Of a stretch of DNA of 64,000 nucleotides, positions 20,384-33,197 are shown piece after piece. Both the position numbers and the translations under genes were made by a program. The notes under the pieces were generated by a model. It saw only the letters and a list, made by a program, of their open reading frames with translations, did no database searches and was not told the DNA's origin. The number at the start of each line of letters is the position of its first letter. Position 1 is the first letter of the stretch. The DNA is taken from NCBI GenBank assembly GCA_032821775.1, contig JAVLRN010000022.1, positions 1-64,000 on the forward strand, written 5' to 3'. Source of the stretch: Sanguinoderma infundibulare (Eukaryota; Basidiomycota; Agaricomycetes; Polyporales; Polyporaceae).

Positions 20384-21725
20384 CTATGACGTCCCATAAA
20401 CGTCTTTTCGCGTCTTCGCCCAGCACTCCTTCGCCGCGCCGATGCACGCCATCAGCGCGTCCTCGCCCGCACCTCCCCCTCCCCCGCCCAGCCCGAGCTG
20501 CATGACCGATACGAGCCCGCCCTCGCCGTCGAGCACGACCGAGACCGCCGTGTCGAGCAGGGGCTCCTCAAAGGAGGTCGGGTCCGCCAGAATGTGTGTC
20601 CTGCGAAACGAAAAGGAAACAGACAGGGGCCCGGGCGCCGTGCAAGCAGGGGTAGGGCCAGATCGGGGCGAAAGATTGAGTAACCTTGTGCTTGCGCCGC
20701 GGGGCATCATGACGGCACGTTTGACTGTGTGTTACATACCTATCGAAGATCCCGAACGAGAACGAGCTCGGGAGGCGGCCGAGCGCGAGGGGCGCCCGGA
20801 TCGTGCGGGCGCAGACGGTCTGCTGTCGGTCCTCGTCGAACCGCGCTTTCGGCAGGCGAGCTGGCGCGGGCACCGAAAACGCAACCACCATCGTCACCGG
20901 AATTCGGACAAATTTCAGTTGCGCGACATGGTTAAATGGACGGACGGTGCGAGAGGGGGGGACGACGTACTGTTCTTGAGCGCAGCGACCATCGCGAGCA
21001 GCGCCGCGTCAAACGCGTTCCCGTCGTAATTGATGCACGTCGCGTCGACGTACAGCACCCACACCGACTTCCCGGGCTCGATGCACAGCGACGACGGCGG
21101 CACCACACCCGATCTGCGCAGCCGCGGAAGTTCAAGTTGGCGCCTCGGAGACGGCGGCGGAGCACGCAGAATGAAGAAGTACTCACGAGATCAGGACGTC
21201 GTTCAGCCTGTCCGACAGCACCTGTGCCTCGTCCGTCGGCGGGCCCGGCTTGAACTTGGGCGAGCAGATCGCAGGGAGGTCGAGGTTGGGCACTACGGAA
21301 CGGCCGGACGCGTCGGGCGACGAGCGTGCAGCGCGACGGACGGGTCACGACGCACCTAGAAAGCCCTCCTTTGGCTTGTCCAGCTCCGGCTCTGCGATTT
21401 CCGCCTTCACGCCGCACACGACCGTCGTCGACCCGAGCCTGACGAGCGCAGAGCCGTCTGCGGTCGATATCGAGCCTTGGAGGACGGTCAGCACCCAAAC
21501 ACCCCCTCCAGCACCATCCCAGAACCCCGGGCGAGAAGACGAACCTGCAATGACCGAAACGTCCCTCCACTCGTCAAAGTCGCGTCCGTCCGGTCTCACG
21601 TTCTCGGCCAGGAACCGCTCCAAGTAAGTTTTCGGATGCAAGCGTTGGAAGGTGAGCGCCTTGAGCGTGTCCAGCCCGGCCGCGCTCGTCGCCGCAGCGG
21701 TCGAAGAAGAGGCAGCAGCAGCCAT
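20384..21725 (-). CDS. RRP43: Exosome subunit RRP43, unit 2 copy
   Basis: Intact copy with the same six exons: 21725-21545, 21475-21356, 21292-21187, 21113-20971, 20860-20740 and 20600-20384. It differs from units 1, 3 and 5 in the last exon, which lies partly in the A block: it reads ALMACIGAAKECW instead of [13 protein letters not shown], two substitutions in the C-terminal helix. No stop or splice damage is seen. Confidence 0.92.
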
Positions 21726-21878
21726 AGCGAAATGCAAGCGAGGAGATGCAGTTAGGGTGGACAGGCGTCGACGATAATCTAAGTACGGTCACCAGTGCTT
21801 TGCATAATTCTGTGAACAAGGCGTCTAACACCCCATATTTAGTAGGTATCAGTCACCAGCGGCTGATTTGACAGTATC

Positions 21879-21886
21879 TGACGTCA
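21879..21886. promoter_or_regulatory. CRE/ATF-type palindrome upstream of RRP43, unit 2
   Basis: Same TGACGTCA palindrome, 154 bp upstream of the unit 2 RRP43 start. Confidence 0.45.
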
Positions 21887-23053
21887 CAGGGCGTGGGCGA
21901 GGACACTCCAGCACACTCGCGCTCCCCAGAAAAACTGTGCGCGAGCCTCAGGAGGAAGCACGAGGGCCAAGAGTAAGTACAAATATTCAATCGAGTGCAT
22001 TCCCCTTCCCGCGCGGAACGACTATGACGCGCGCAGAACGCTTAGCCTATTGTCGAGGTTTCGACGGGCCGAGGGTGCGCCGTGTTCGGCCACGCTCTGC
22101 GCGAACATGCGCATGACAAGGGACACTCGAGGACTAGTCACGCGTTAAGAGACGGATTGGGGACCGAGCACGAAGTGGAGCTGGTCAAGTGCAAGAATAA
22201 CTTGAAGAATTTGGAGCGCCCCGTTCAGACTTGTATCACCGGCGCGCATGAGGGTACCTGCTCATCGTGGGGCCCCGGATTTAGTTTCCATGATATCGAA
22301 ATTCGCTGACGTCGCCTCTGCAGGATGAGGACGCGCGGCCCGGGGGATAGATGGAGGATGCAATGTTGCGGGCATGGTCGAAGCAGGTCAGAGCCTTTGA
22401 GGCAAGCGATGTTGTGTTTCTTCACATTTATGGGGCAATATCTGATTGAAAGAGACTACAGGAATTCGGGGGCGAGGGGCGCGCTCTCGAGGGCCTGAGG
22501 CGTTCAGTAGAGTGACCGTGACATCAGAGAATACCCACTGAAAGAATTTTTGGCGTGTTCACAGAATTATGCAAGGCGCGGGAATACGGCGCTCCCGAAA
22601 AAGGCAAGTAGGGGGCGCGGTTTTCGCGAGGCTCCCATGTCCGAGTCGGGGCCGCTACCGAGTCGCGTGGCGGGAGGATTAGCGACGAGATTGAGGTGGC
22701 CAGATAAATTGCGTCGGGGCTCGCGAACTCCAGATGGAAACCTCTGTGTATGTATGTACACTTAATCTATCCTATCCCAGTTGTGGGTCCACCCCACTTC
22801 CCCACCCTCGAGGTCCGTGCCTTGCGCGCGCATTCTGCGTTGCGTCGTCGGCCCCCCGACGCGAGCGGGGCCGCGGACAGGAAAGGAGAGTGAGATGCCT
22901 GCCAGTAGTTGTGTTCTTGCGTTCCGTGCATTAACTCGTACATGTAAAGCCAAAACTCCAGCTGCGGCGGCATGGACCACAGCCACGTCCGTCCACCCTC
23001 CCCAACCAAGCAAGCCAGCTTCCGACCTCTACCGCTCCATGCCCGTCCGCCGT

Positions 23054-24240
23054 CTACGCCGAGACGATCCCTTTTAGCACCGCGTACTCGGCGTTGATGA
23101 TGCTGCTCGTCGCCGCGCCGATCGCGACGTTGTTCGACAGCACGACAAACTTGATGTCCAGCACCCTGCACTGCCGCACCCGCCCTACGCTCACCCCCGC
23201 CCCAGCCTGGTAGTCCCTGTCGAGCCGCGGCTGCGGCCGGTCCGCCTCCTCGTGCACGAACACCGTGTGCCGCGGCGCGGACGGGCAGCCGATCGTGTAC
23301 GCCTCGGCCGTGTACGCCTGCAGGGCCTCGCGCACCTGCTGGGGGCTCGGCGGCGGCCGGCGCGCGAACCGCACCGACACGCACTCGGTGTGGCCCTCGA
23401 TGACCGGCACGCGGTTGCACGAGGCCGAGATCCGGAGGGGCTGCTTAGTGTGCATGTCGAACGCCTTCAGCCCGTCGTCCTCGCCGTGTGCGAGCCCGCC
23501 GAGGATCTTGAGCGTCTCCCACTCGATCTTCTCCTCCTCGCCGCTGATGAACGGCACGACGTTGTCGAGGATGTCCAGCGACGGCACGCCCGGGTAGCCT
23601 CCGCCCGAGATGGCCTGCATGGTGGTGATCATGCAGGACTCGATTGGCCCGAACGCGCGCTCGAGCGCGGCGAGGGGGATGACGACACCCGTCGTGGAGC
23701 AGTTTGCGTTCGTGACGATGAAACCCTTTTGGAGGGGAGGGGAGTGCAGTCGCTGCTGCTGTGGGATGATGGCGAAGTGGGAAGGGTTCACGAGCGGGAC
23801 GATGAGCGGTACGTGCGGATCTCGACGGTAGTTCTTTGCGTTCGAGAAGACGGCGAGCTCCGCCACGCGGAAGGCGTGCTCTGCATCAAGCAGGGAAGGA
23901 GGGGGAGGTTGAGGTTAGCGGACAGCAGCGTGCACGGCATCAGGGGAAAACGCACCTATATCGCCAGCTACATCTGCGTCCAAGCCAGAGAAAACGATCA
24001 CGCACTCCTTGAAGTGCTCTGGGACGCAGTCCTGGACAACCGTTTCTCGTACGACGCTTGGAATGGGTCTCGTCTGCTTCCAGTTGACGGCTTTGGAGTA
24101 AGGCTTCCCGGCCGATCGAGCCGATGCGCCGAGCACATGGATCACGAAGGAGGGGTGCTCTGCAAGGAGAGGGATGAGCGTTGGCCGACGGTGCCGGTCG
24201 CGCGGAGGATGCCGACCTTGTGCTGCTTCTGGTTGGTCAT
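23054..24240 (-). pseudogene. HOM2: HOM2 aspartate-semialdehyde dehydrogenase, frameshifted, unit 2
   Basis: Exons 24240-23956 and 23880-23054. Same Arg in the glycine loop and same one-base frameshift (near 24179) as unit 1. It keeps the conserved Pro (VPLIVPLVNP) that unit 1 has lost. Catalytic Cys and His motifs are present in exon 2. Confidence 0.88.
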
Positions 24241-27200
24241 GTCGGTGCGGCGAGGAGCGAGAGGAAGAGGGAGGAAAGGAGATGGGAGTCGGACGATGAC
24301 TCTGCGCCCCGGGGTCTGCGGGAGCGCAGGAGAAAGAGATCAAGTCAAGCACGAAACAGGGAGGGATTGTTTGCGGTGTTTCACGTGCGTGCTTCCGATT
24401 GATATGGGCTGCCCGCGTGGGCGATGCAGTCGGGCACCCGGTTTGGACACATTGGGCAGGCTTAGGGCAGGTTGTGGCACGATCGCCAGCGTCGCCATCC
24501 GCCAGTCGATGGTCTGTTTTGCCGCACTCTGGCTGGACTGGCGAGTCGCTCGAGTCTCGCTTCGCCCGGCGTTGGCGATCGACATTCTCTCCAGCCCGCC
24601 ATCCGGCGACTCTCCTTACGCACTACGTACTCCCAACACGCCGCGCCGCGTCGCTCACTCGCTACCCTCGTCTCTCCCGTCCATTCGACAGAACCCGCTA
24701 TCCACACCGTAACCGACGTTTCCGTGGCGCACCACCTGCCTCCCATCCATCCCTCATCCAGTCCCTATCGTCCACTCGACGGAACAAGATACGACGTCAA
24801 CTCCTACATCTCGCAGCCGACATCCTTCGCCTCGCCATCCCAGACGCTGAGCTCATGTGCCTCCGACTCCAACTCTCTCTAGCTGCGCACTGCCTGTATC
24901 AGTGTCCGGATGGAACGCACTACGGTTACTTCGATTCCACCCATCTACCTTCCTCTTCTCTACCCCGCACTTCGACGTGCTAGCGTCCTTCTCTGAACCG
25001 GGTGAGCATGCTTCCGTGCCGCTCTAGCCCCAGTCCACCCCGAGTACTGACCGTGCCACATTAGGATCGCATCAACCATTCCCCTTGCTGTCCTATCGCG
25101 CATGAGCAAGCGCAGGCCGAGTTGGTCGTGGAGGAGGTCGGAGATGATGTTCGCGCCGATGTTCGCGAGCTCGGACCACTGCCCGGTTCCGCTACGAGGT
25201 AACCGTTCCTGTGCTCGCTCGCCAACGCTCTCGCGGCCTCGGACCGTCGCCTGTCAATGTTTGCGCCCAACGCTTCCACCCCCTTCAGGACAAGCATTCG
25301 TCCCACATACGTGATCGCGACCAGCAGCACTTCTACGACTAACATGACCTCGCCGCGCTCTCCCACATCCGCCATCCTCCCACTACGCACGCCAACCCGA
25401 CTCTCCCTGCGCAGTACGTCCCCCAAACCACGCCGTCGTACAATACGGACGGACCTTGAGGTCGGTTCTGTACTGGGCGATGCTGCTCGCTCCAGGCACG
25501 TTGGCAGCAATCAAGACGCTTACTGGTCGTGCGCCTGGGAGGATGGCACCTCGACAATCCTTGCACTGCAAGGCACTTCGCCGTGGTTTTGCATACGGCA
25601 TGCCTCGAACTGGGACGATTGTCAGGACCCGAAACGACGCCGCAACGCGCAGAACTCTCACCAGCATTCCTCATCTCAACAGTCGGCACGACCGACACCA
25701 CCCATTACCGCCAGGCCACCGGGAGATGGGCATGTGGGGGACAAAGACGCAGTCAGCAACGGGGGGAACGCATGCGAGGTGAGTACGTACGTGGTGAACG
25801 AAGACAAGGCGAGGACGCAGAGGACGCAGACGGCGGGGGCGCAATGCGCGAGACTCATGCCGTCCTCCCCCTTTCTTTACAGCCTTTATACCCTCTATCA
25901 GAGTCCGTGCGCAGACCGCGGACTCGCCCTCGCCGTCGTGCCATCTCTCAGGTCTGTTTCCGAGACCCGGCCGTCATTACGCTCGCGTCCCCGGCGTCCC
26001 ATCTCGCCTCCCACAAGCGAGCGCCCTCCATCTCCCGGCTCTCCCGCCTATCCAAAACACACGCTTACTCTCGCCCCTGACCGCCATGAATATTGCAGAT
26101 CGGAACGCACACAGACACGGCTGCCGGTAGCCCAGCCCAGTCTCTCGCCCGCCCTCGCCGACCCTCGTCGTGGTTCTCGAAGTTGACGAAACCGAAGCCA
26201 CGACTCTTGTCCTTAATCGGACCATCGCCTCGCCATCAAACGGCGACCACAGAACGGCCTACGTCCTTTACGAACGCCATCCAAGCATCGGCGTGGTGGG
26301 GACAGTTTCTGGCCTTCGTCGCTGGGGACGTTCAGCCGCAGCCCCCAAAAAACGCGTCGTATCACCCGAATGCCGCCCATCCACGCGTGTCGAACAGGCA
26401 TTCTAGAATCCTGGGACTCTTCCCCACGGTCAGCATTTGTCGTGGCGGCCGTACAAGCTGTTTCAAAGATGCTGCCCAAGGGCGCGCGGCCCGCCCTGCC
26501 CACCAAATTTCGCAATTGCGCCCCAATCGGACCATCGCCTCGCCGTCAAACGGCGATCACAGAACGGCCTACGTCCTCTACGAACGCCATCCAACCGTCG
26601 GCGTGGCGGGGATGAGTTCTGGCCTCGGTCGCGTGGATGCTCGGCCGCCGCCCCCAGAAAATGTGTCATATCTCCTCAACGCCGGCTATTCACGTGTGCG
26701 GAACTAGCTTGCGAGGATTCTGGAACACGTCCGCATCACCTGCACTCGTTGTTGCGGCCGTCGAAGCCGTTTCGAGTTTGCTGCCCAAGGAGGCGGACCC
26801 TAGTACGACGATTTTCGACTTTTTGAATTCTGCCTCGGACGGGCCGGGCGTCGATTGTAATGGCTTTGGGAGATGTTCGCCGAGCTACGATGCACCTTTC
26901 GGCCTGGATACGACCGTTTCGGAGCGGGGGAGGTGGAATATTGAAGGTCGGGACCCCCAATTTTTGTCGTAACTTGCGCTGTACGTCTCTATTCGCCCAG
27001 AAATCGAGTCTATTATCGTCTCGAACACGCGTCTTGACCTGTGATGCAGCTTACGCGGCGATTCGAAGAGGTTCGTAAAATCGCGTTTTTGATGCGATTC
27101 CATGGTGGTCGAGAATGTGCACCCTCTCCCGCCCTCAGCTCTTGTAGGATGTCCGAGCGGACTGTTTCTACGGGCTCGGGGTATCGTGTACAACGCTTGT

Positions 27201-27390
27201 GAAGCGTTTGTACTGTCCCGGGACGACTTTTTGAAAATGGTGTCTTGGCGGTTTTCGTCGGTGGGCGTGCCCGGGTGGCGCATCTGCTCTCCCACCCGTC
27301 CTCCGCCCTCGGCGGTCATCTTAGCTGTTTAACGTGACTTCCAAAACCCTACAGGGATCGTGCAACAAAGAGTAGCAGCCACAGTCTGGG

Positions 27391-27608
27391 GTGGACACGA
27401 CAGATGTTGCAACTCTGAATGATGCATTAGGGAGTGCTGGCGTGGATCTCAGGGTGCGTCTCCTCGTCTTACCCTTTCAAACCTTCATCCAACCGGACCC
27501 TCCAAGCAGAAGAAGAGACCCTCCAACAACCCACGAACAATACCGTGGTGACGGAACGGTGGCGCAGGAACGTCCGGAAGCTTGGCTCGGGCGGGCGCGC
27601 AAAGACGA
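27391..27608 (+). pseudogene. TAF4 fragment, unit 2
   Basis: Same fragment with the same damaged acceptor as in unit 1. Confidence 0.5.
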
Positions 27609-27952
27609 TCAATGACAACCCCTACCGCCTCTCCCGGTTCTCCGCCCGCCCTCGAATCATTATGCGATGATTTCCAGGCACCGCAGCGTCATCCCAGACC
27701 GTTCGTACGCTCATTGACGCGATTTGGAAATACGGTCGGAATGCGCGGTCGCTTCTCTGCCGGACCGGACGCAATTTCTAGATTCCTGGAATCTGGTCTC
27801 GTACGGCAGTCCAGTGCCCGAGGCGACTTCGTACGGGCCAGCTGAGTCGCGCGCGCATGATTATCTGTCGAAACGAAGCGGTACGAGTGCGCGCGAATGC
27901 TTTTTTCGTCGGGCGGGCGAACCACTGACATCCGCTCTATCTCTCCCTGCAG

Positions 27953-28952
27953 GGCTCCGCGCGCAATGAAACTGGGCGTTGTACACTCCTCGATACTAGC
28001 CGCGACTATCGCGAGGGCTTCGGCTGCCGGTGGGTGCAGTGTCACGGCGACTTTCTCCCCCATCCGGTCATGCTTGCTCACCCCTGCCGACGGTTCAACT
28101 TCATCAGCAGTCAGCTCCTGCGCAACGACTCCCTCACAGACATCTTTGACCGCTCCGTGCTGTACTTTGAGGTCTTTGAGCGGCTGGAGGTAACCGTCAT
28201 TTCTACGATCTCGATCATCCGCCGGGTCCGCGAGCGCACCATCATCTACGAAGGCAGTGCCGGACCGCGCGAGCCTCCTGAGGCCATCGTCATCCAAGCG
28301 CGGGCCGCGCTCAAGGGCCTCGAAGGCATGAAGATAGCCGAGCCGGGTACGCAAGAGATGTCAGAGGAGCAGAAGCGGATGACAGTGGATCAGAAGGGCA
28401 AGGGGGAGAACAAGAAGTTGCTCGACTTCTGCCAGCGGATCATCAATACCGCCAAAGCAATCGACCGCTCGCTAGTGGACACGAAGGGCACGGCGTTCGT
28501 CGACCGGCTACACACCGGGCTTCCCAAGATCCCTGCATCGTCGAACACCCAGGTGGACACGGCACTGATCGAGGTGGGCGAGACGGAGGAGAGCGCGATG
28601 GAGGCATATGTCAAGTGGGCAAACCGCATGCGGTTCGAGTACTGCGACTTGACAGTCCCACCACCAGAGAATGTGCCCGAAGGCGAGCAAGACCAGGTGC
28701 CGAACTACAAGTTCTACTCCAGCAACGAGCCGCGCATGCTCGCCAACTCGGACATTCCGAAGCGGTCGCTAGCTATCGCCAAGGAGGTTGGTGTGATGTA
28801 TTTGCCGCTCGCGATCGATGGCTGATTTGTGCGCAAAGCTTGCAGTGTTGACCACCAACTTGCCTGTTGCCTGGAACTCGTCTGTATTCCTTTCCGTAGT
28901 CCAGACTCGAGTCGACATTATCAAGGCCCTCATCACTGGTCCCGAAGGCACT
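27953..28952 (+). pseudogene. BIRC6/UBE2O-like E2 fragment, unit 2
   Basis: Same as unit 1: intron 28787-28838, UBC similarity ends at GPEGT, and the open chimeric tail continues to 29643. Confidence 0.6.
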
Positions 28953-31284
28953 GCAGGCTCTTCCGCCCTCAATTTCGGTTCGGGAGTCGGCCAAACTGTT
29001 CGCGTCGACTATGTTTTCCGTGGGCGATGCCATACAATACTTCTGATGGAAGCGGGAGGGGTCTTTGAAATCTGCGCCTTGGCGGATGGGCAGGTGGTGG
29101 TGGCGCATCCGGTTTTGGTTCAGTTTCCCGCCTCTCCCCCGCTCTCGGAGGCGATTTGCACGGGTGTCAATGACGCTTACCATCACATAGGGAATGTGCA
29201 ACCCACTGTCAAGACCCCCCACAAAGAGGGCGGCGGGAGCGGGAAGGTACTGATTTACATCAATTTTATTCCGGACGCGCGGGCAGAACCGACTGACAAA
29301 TATGATGCGTGAGTGCAAAACCAGGCCCAGGGGAACATTCGGGACGCGCTAACAATTGCACGCCGACAGGATGGCTGACAAGGAACGTCCGGGAGCTTGG
29401 CGTAGTGTCGTACGACACTCGCGAAGATGTCCCACTTGTTTCGCCGCTCCCCGTGGTCGTTTGATGATGTTAGCTGACAATTCGGTTCCAGGGAGGCCGC
29501 ACAGATGGTATACTTGGTCGGGGATGCGCCCTCGAGAGAAGCTGGTAGCAGCCTTTTCAGCCTCCTGTTCTCATCGTCTGTACGTGGTAAGCATCGAACA
29601 CTTGCGACATATGCAATCATTGAGAAGCTCTAGCCTTGTATAGTCGATGATGCGGTCCTCGAGGGGACAGGCGGTCTGGATGGTCGTGCGCAGGTCGCCT
29701 CGCCATTCAAACACGGTTCCGAATTGGATCAGGGCTGGCTTCGACGCTGAAGACTCCCAGCAAGCCCAGATCATCGCTGTCACACACGCAGCGGGTCACT
29801 TAAAATTCCGGGCCCCCACCCAAGTGTCCAGGCGCAATGGGACATAAGGATCACGGTCTGGACGTCAGGGCAAAGTTACCGACGTGACGGGCTCGGATGC
29901 CGCGCAGTAAGCGGAAATGGGCGCGAGTGGAACAGCCGGTTAAGTAGTGTTTGCCGTTGTGTATGTTTAACTGATCCGCGGGTTGCGTAAATTGATTGCG
30001 CTGGGGCTCGAGACCCAGGCGATACATGGAACGTCTCGGAATTCTGCGTGATACACTGTCATGATCCGAGCATGGTGCGATACTCTGCGCTTGCTTGGGC
30101 AAATTGTTGCCAGCACTTGATGATGTTGCGTCTCTCCTCACTGTACATCCTTCTCCTGGCTCTCCCCCTCTCCTTCACGCCTTGTCATTATCACTGCACC
30201 GCCGGCTACACATACCCGCCCATTTTCAAGATGAGCTGCAAGCTGCAAGCCTCCAAGTCGCACTCGATGCACACCTGTGAGTATCTAGTTCATCTTTCCC
30301 ACTCCCTGTTCGATCTTTCCATTCTTGCGCTCGACATTGCTCGTTCGAGCTCTGCAACCCCATTTCAATTGAATCCCCACACACAATTGTATTTCTTGTG
30401 GAAGACATGGGTATATACTGCGCCCTGTGTCCTCCCCGCGGATACGGCAGATGTCGCAGTGTTTGTCTTCTCGCAGCGCGGCCGTCTTCAGTGTCGTCGG
30501 CCCCAACATTCATGGCGGGCTGTAGAGCTGCTTGCAGCCGCTGTCAAAGTCTTTGGGGATTAGCCGGATCATGAAGATCGCGTGCGGGAGCTCCTTGATG
30601 GCCTGCTCCATGACCACGATTGTCTTCGCAGCTGGCGTTCGATGTCGGAAAAGACGCGGTTGCGCTGGAGGATCGGGGCGGTGGTGCAGAACTTGCTCGA
30701 GCTGTGTGCGCATGTGAGCATTGCATTTGAGTGGAAAATACTGACATTGCATGTTCTGGCGCTCTCGAGCGCATTGCAACGCGGCTCCGGATGACCTCAG
30801 ACAGACACGTCAAGTCTCTCAGTCCAGAGAAGGTTATTCCCGTGCCTCGTGCAGGGAATGACCGTCGCAGGGCTGAAAGACTTGATGCACGCATTCCGAA
30901 GTCGTCCGGGAGAGATACGCGTCGCTCTGGGGTGCGGTCTTGCTTCTCGAGGTCGTCCCTAGAATGTTGCATGTCAGCCATTGACATGAGCTACTGAATG
31001 CGCGAGGCGAGACACATCTCTCCCAGCCGGGACAATTTTAAACGTCCCGGCCGGGAGACTTGACGGGTCTTGCGGGAGTCGCCCGGGAGAAGTGCGTCGC
31101 TTTGCGATGCGGGACCAGCTTCTCATGTTCATCCCTGGAACTCCGCATGCCAGCGGTTGGGACCTATTAACTCGGAAGTCAGTTTTGGTGTATGTGCGCA
31201 TGGGAGCCGGGAGCCTTTTGTTTGGCACGATTCTCATCTTCGGGATGCGCTGGAGGGTGGAGAACCTGCGAACTTGAAAATTAG

Positions 31285-31914
31285 CACAGCGGACATTCAC
31301 GTGGCCAGGTAATCTCCTCCTCGTCGACTACTTCCAGAGATCCTCCTCTGTCCTGTACTCGGTCAGCGCCGTCGGCGTGCGCCCAGGCACGTTCCAGATG
31401 AACCGCAAGACATGCGTTCCCCTCATGATCCTTTCCAAGGACTCGCTGGGCATGCGAATGCGACGGGCTATCACCTCCACTGGCTTCCGGAAGCTGTACA
31501 TCGAGGAGAAGATGGGGAGAGGCCTTTGGGGAGACTACGCGACTGACAGGGTGGAGGTGAGTGAATTCAACTCCTCCTTTCACTGCGCTTGACGAGCTCA
31601 GACTGGCACGAACCTATACATGTGTCCAGTTCTCTATCCCGGATGTTGAAGCGCTCCCTCTCTTCTGCGACATCCCCTACAAGATCAAGGTTGTCACCAT
31701 CACCGCCCCGCTCACCATAGTTGAGGCCGAGGCGTACCCCGCCGGAAAGCCCATCTTCCCTTCCCCGCCCTCAAAACCTTCCGACGTGAAGCTCAAGCTA
31801 TGCCAACGCGTGCTAATCCGCGCGAAGCAGTTCACGGCCATGGGCGAGTCCGACATCGCGTCCATCCTCGGCAAGCACACCGACCCGTCCAAGCCCAAGC
31901 CCCGGCGGCGATAG
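31285..31914 (+). pseudogene. Arrestin-like domain fragment, B form, unit 2
   Basis: Same fragment with six extra codons: LGMRMRRAITSTG against LGTTSTG in the A form. Several further substitutions separate it from A (for example EEKMG for EEEMG). Intron and stop are conserved. Confidence 0.45.
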
Positions 31915-32400
31915 AGACATCAGACAAAGTCTGGACAAAGGTCAGTGGGGCTCCCGGTGAGCCGTAACAATGTCCAAGCCCGAGTCACAGCCCGGGAGTT
32001 CAAGCCGCAGACCGGAGGCACCAGTTCCGAGTCCCAGAAGCAGGCCACCCAGTGAGTCCAAGTCCAGTGTCAAGTGCAGCGCAGGTCCTGACCTCTCCAA
32101 AGCCCACAGAGTCGCAATTTGTCAAGAACATAGCGCCGCCGGCGAGAGACGGAGTCGCGGAGGTGGTGGTGGCGGTGGAAGGAGTGCTGTGTCGCCTCTC
32201 GCTTGTACGAGTGGATAGGCGCCCGTGAACTTGGACGTGGTTTTGGGTCCGCGGCGGGCTCGTTTGTTTCGTTTCGGTCGTGTATCGCGCTCTGTACTTG
32301 TGAATTTGTCTTGCGTATGTCTTATAATACCCTCCGCTCCGTTTGAATGCCCCCAAGGTCTCCATGAATTCCCTCAAGTCCCCCTGCTCAAACTACCCCC

Positions 32401-32463
32401 CTCTGTCCCCAATACAGTCACCTCTGAGAGTGCGTCTCCGATACACTCCCCTCTGAGAGTACT
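32401..32463 (+). repeat. Short minisatellite (B, unit 2)
   Basis: Only two to three copies of the CTCTGAGAGT motif remain, about 0.3 kb less than in A. This is a large part of the A/B length difference. Confidence 0.65.
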
Positions 32464-33197
32464 AAGGCAAATGATCGATCCGGGAGATTTCAGCGCAGAT
32501 ATCAGCCGCGAAACAAATATATTGATCCGCTGGATATGTACATGCCCGCCCGCGCCACGCTCTGCTTGCCACCCTCTCCACCGCCGCCACACCTCCTCGG
32601 GACCCTAACCGTCTGCGTGCGTCATTAGGCGTCATTCACCGACATCAGCCCGGAGGCAAACGACCTCGGACAGGCACGCACCTGGAGGCAATCCCCGCCG
32701 GAACCAAATCTCAGACCATCTCAGAAAAGACAAGACTTGATCGAGGAACGCGATCTGCAGCACCACTCGCCTCGGTCCTCGGGTTAGGGAAGCGCACGTG
32801 CCCTACACGGGTCAACCACACGAACACCCATCATTGCTGCGAGGAGAGTGAGACACAACTGTAGCACCTCGGGGTGTTTAGAATCTAGTTCTAAAACAAG
32901 ACGACGCGTGTTGCAGCCTGTTCCTGCGCTCCTCGGAGCCTCGCTGACCGAAGACGCCGCACGACCGGATCGTGCAGAGAAGCCGAGCAGCGCAAGGTTT
33001 CTGCGAGGCCAGTGTCTCCCTCCTCGATGTGCGATTTACCGCGGAAATGAAACCAGCGTCCCCGGGCCTGACATCCGCGCCGGCCCTCCTGGACGTAATC
33101 GTGACTTTGTGAATCAAAGGCGAGACCAAGCGAGCCGACGTACCGAGAGCAGTTTGACCGTGCGTGCAATATCTCACTTCATCTGCGTCTTCACAGG

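Larger units (their letters stand above)
16453..20451. repeat. Variable block, type A (first copy)
   Basis: This is the region between two cores in which the array units differ. It is 3999 bp long. Compared with the B block it has an extended pyrimidine-rich minisatellite, the open frame at 19348-19929, and an 18-nt in-frame deletion in the arrestin-like fragment. At its right end are the two RRP43 codons that differ between unit types. Limits are the first and last A/B differences I can see. Confidence 0.8.
19319..32600 (+). repeat. Tandem array unit 2
   Basis: Second direct copy, offset +13448 from unit 1 through RRP43, HOM2 and the core. It is preceded by an A block and followed by a B block. 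It contains the same genes and gene-free stretches as unit 1: 21726-23053 upstream of RRP43, 24241-27390 between HOM2 and the TAF4 fragment, and 28953-31284 between the E2 and arrestin-like fragments. The right limit is placed where B rejoins A-like sequence at GACCCTAACCGTCT. Confidence 0.9.
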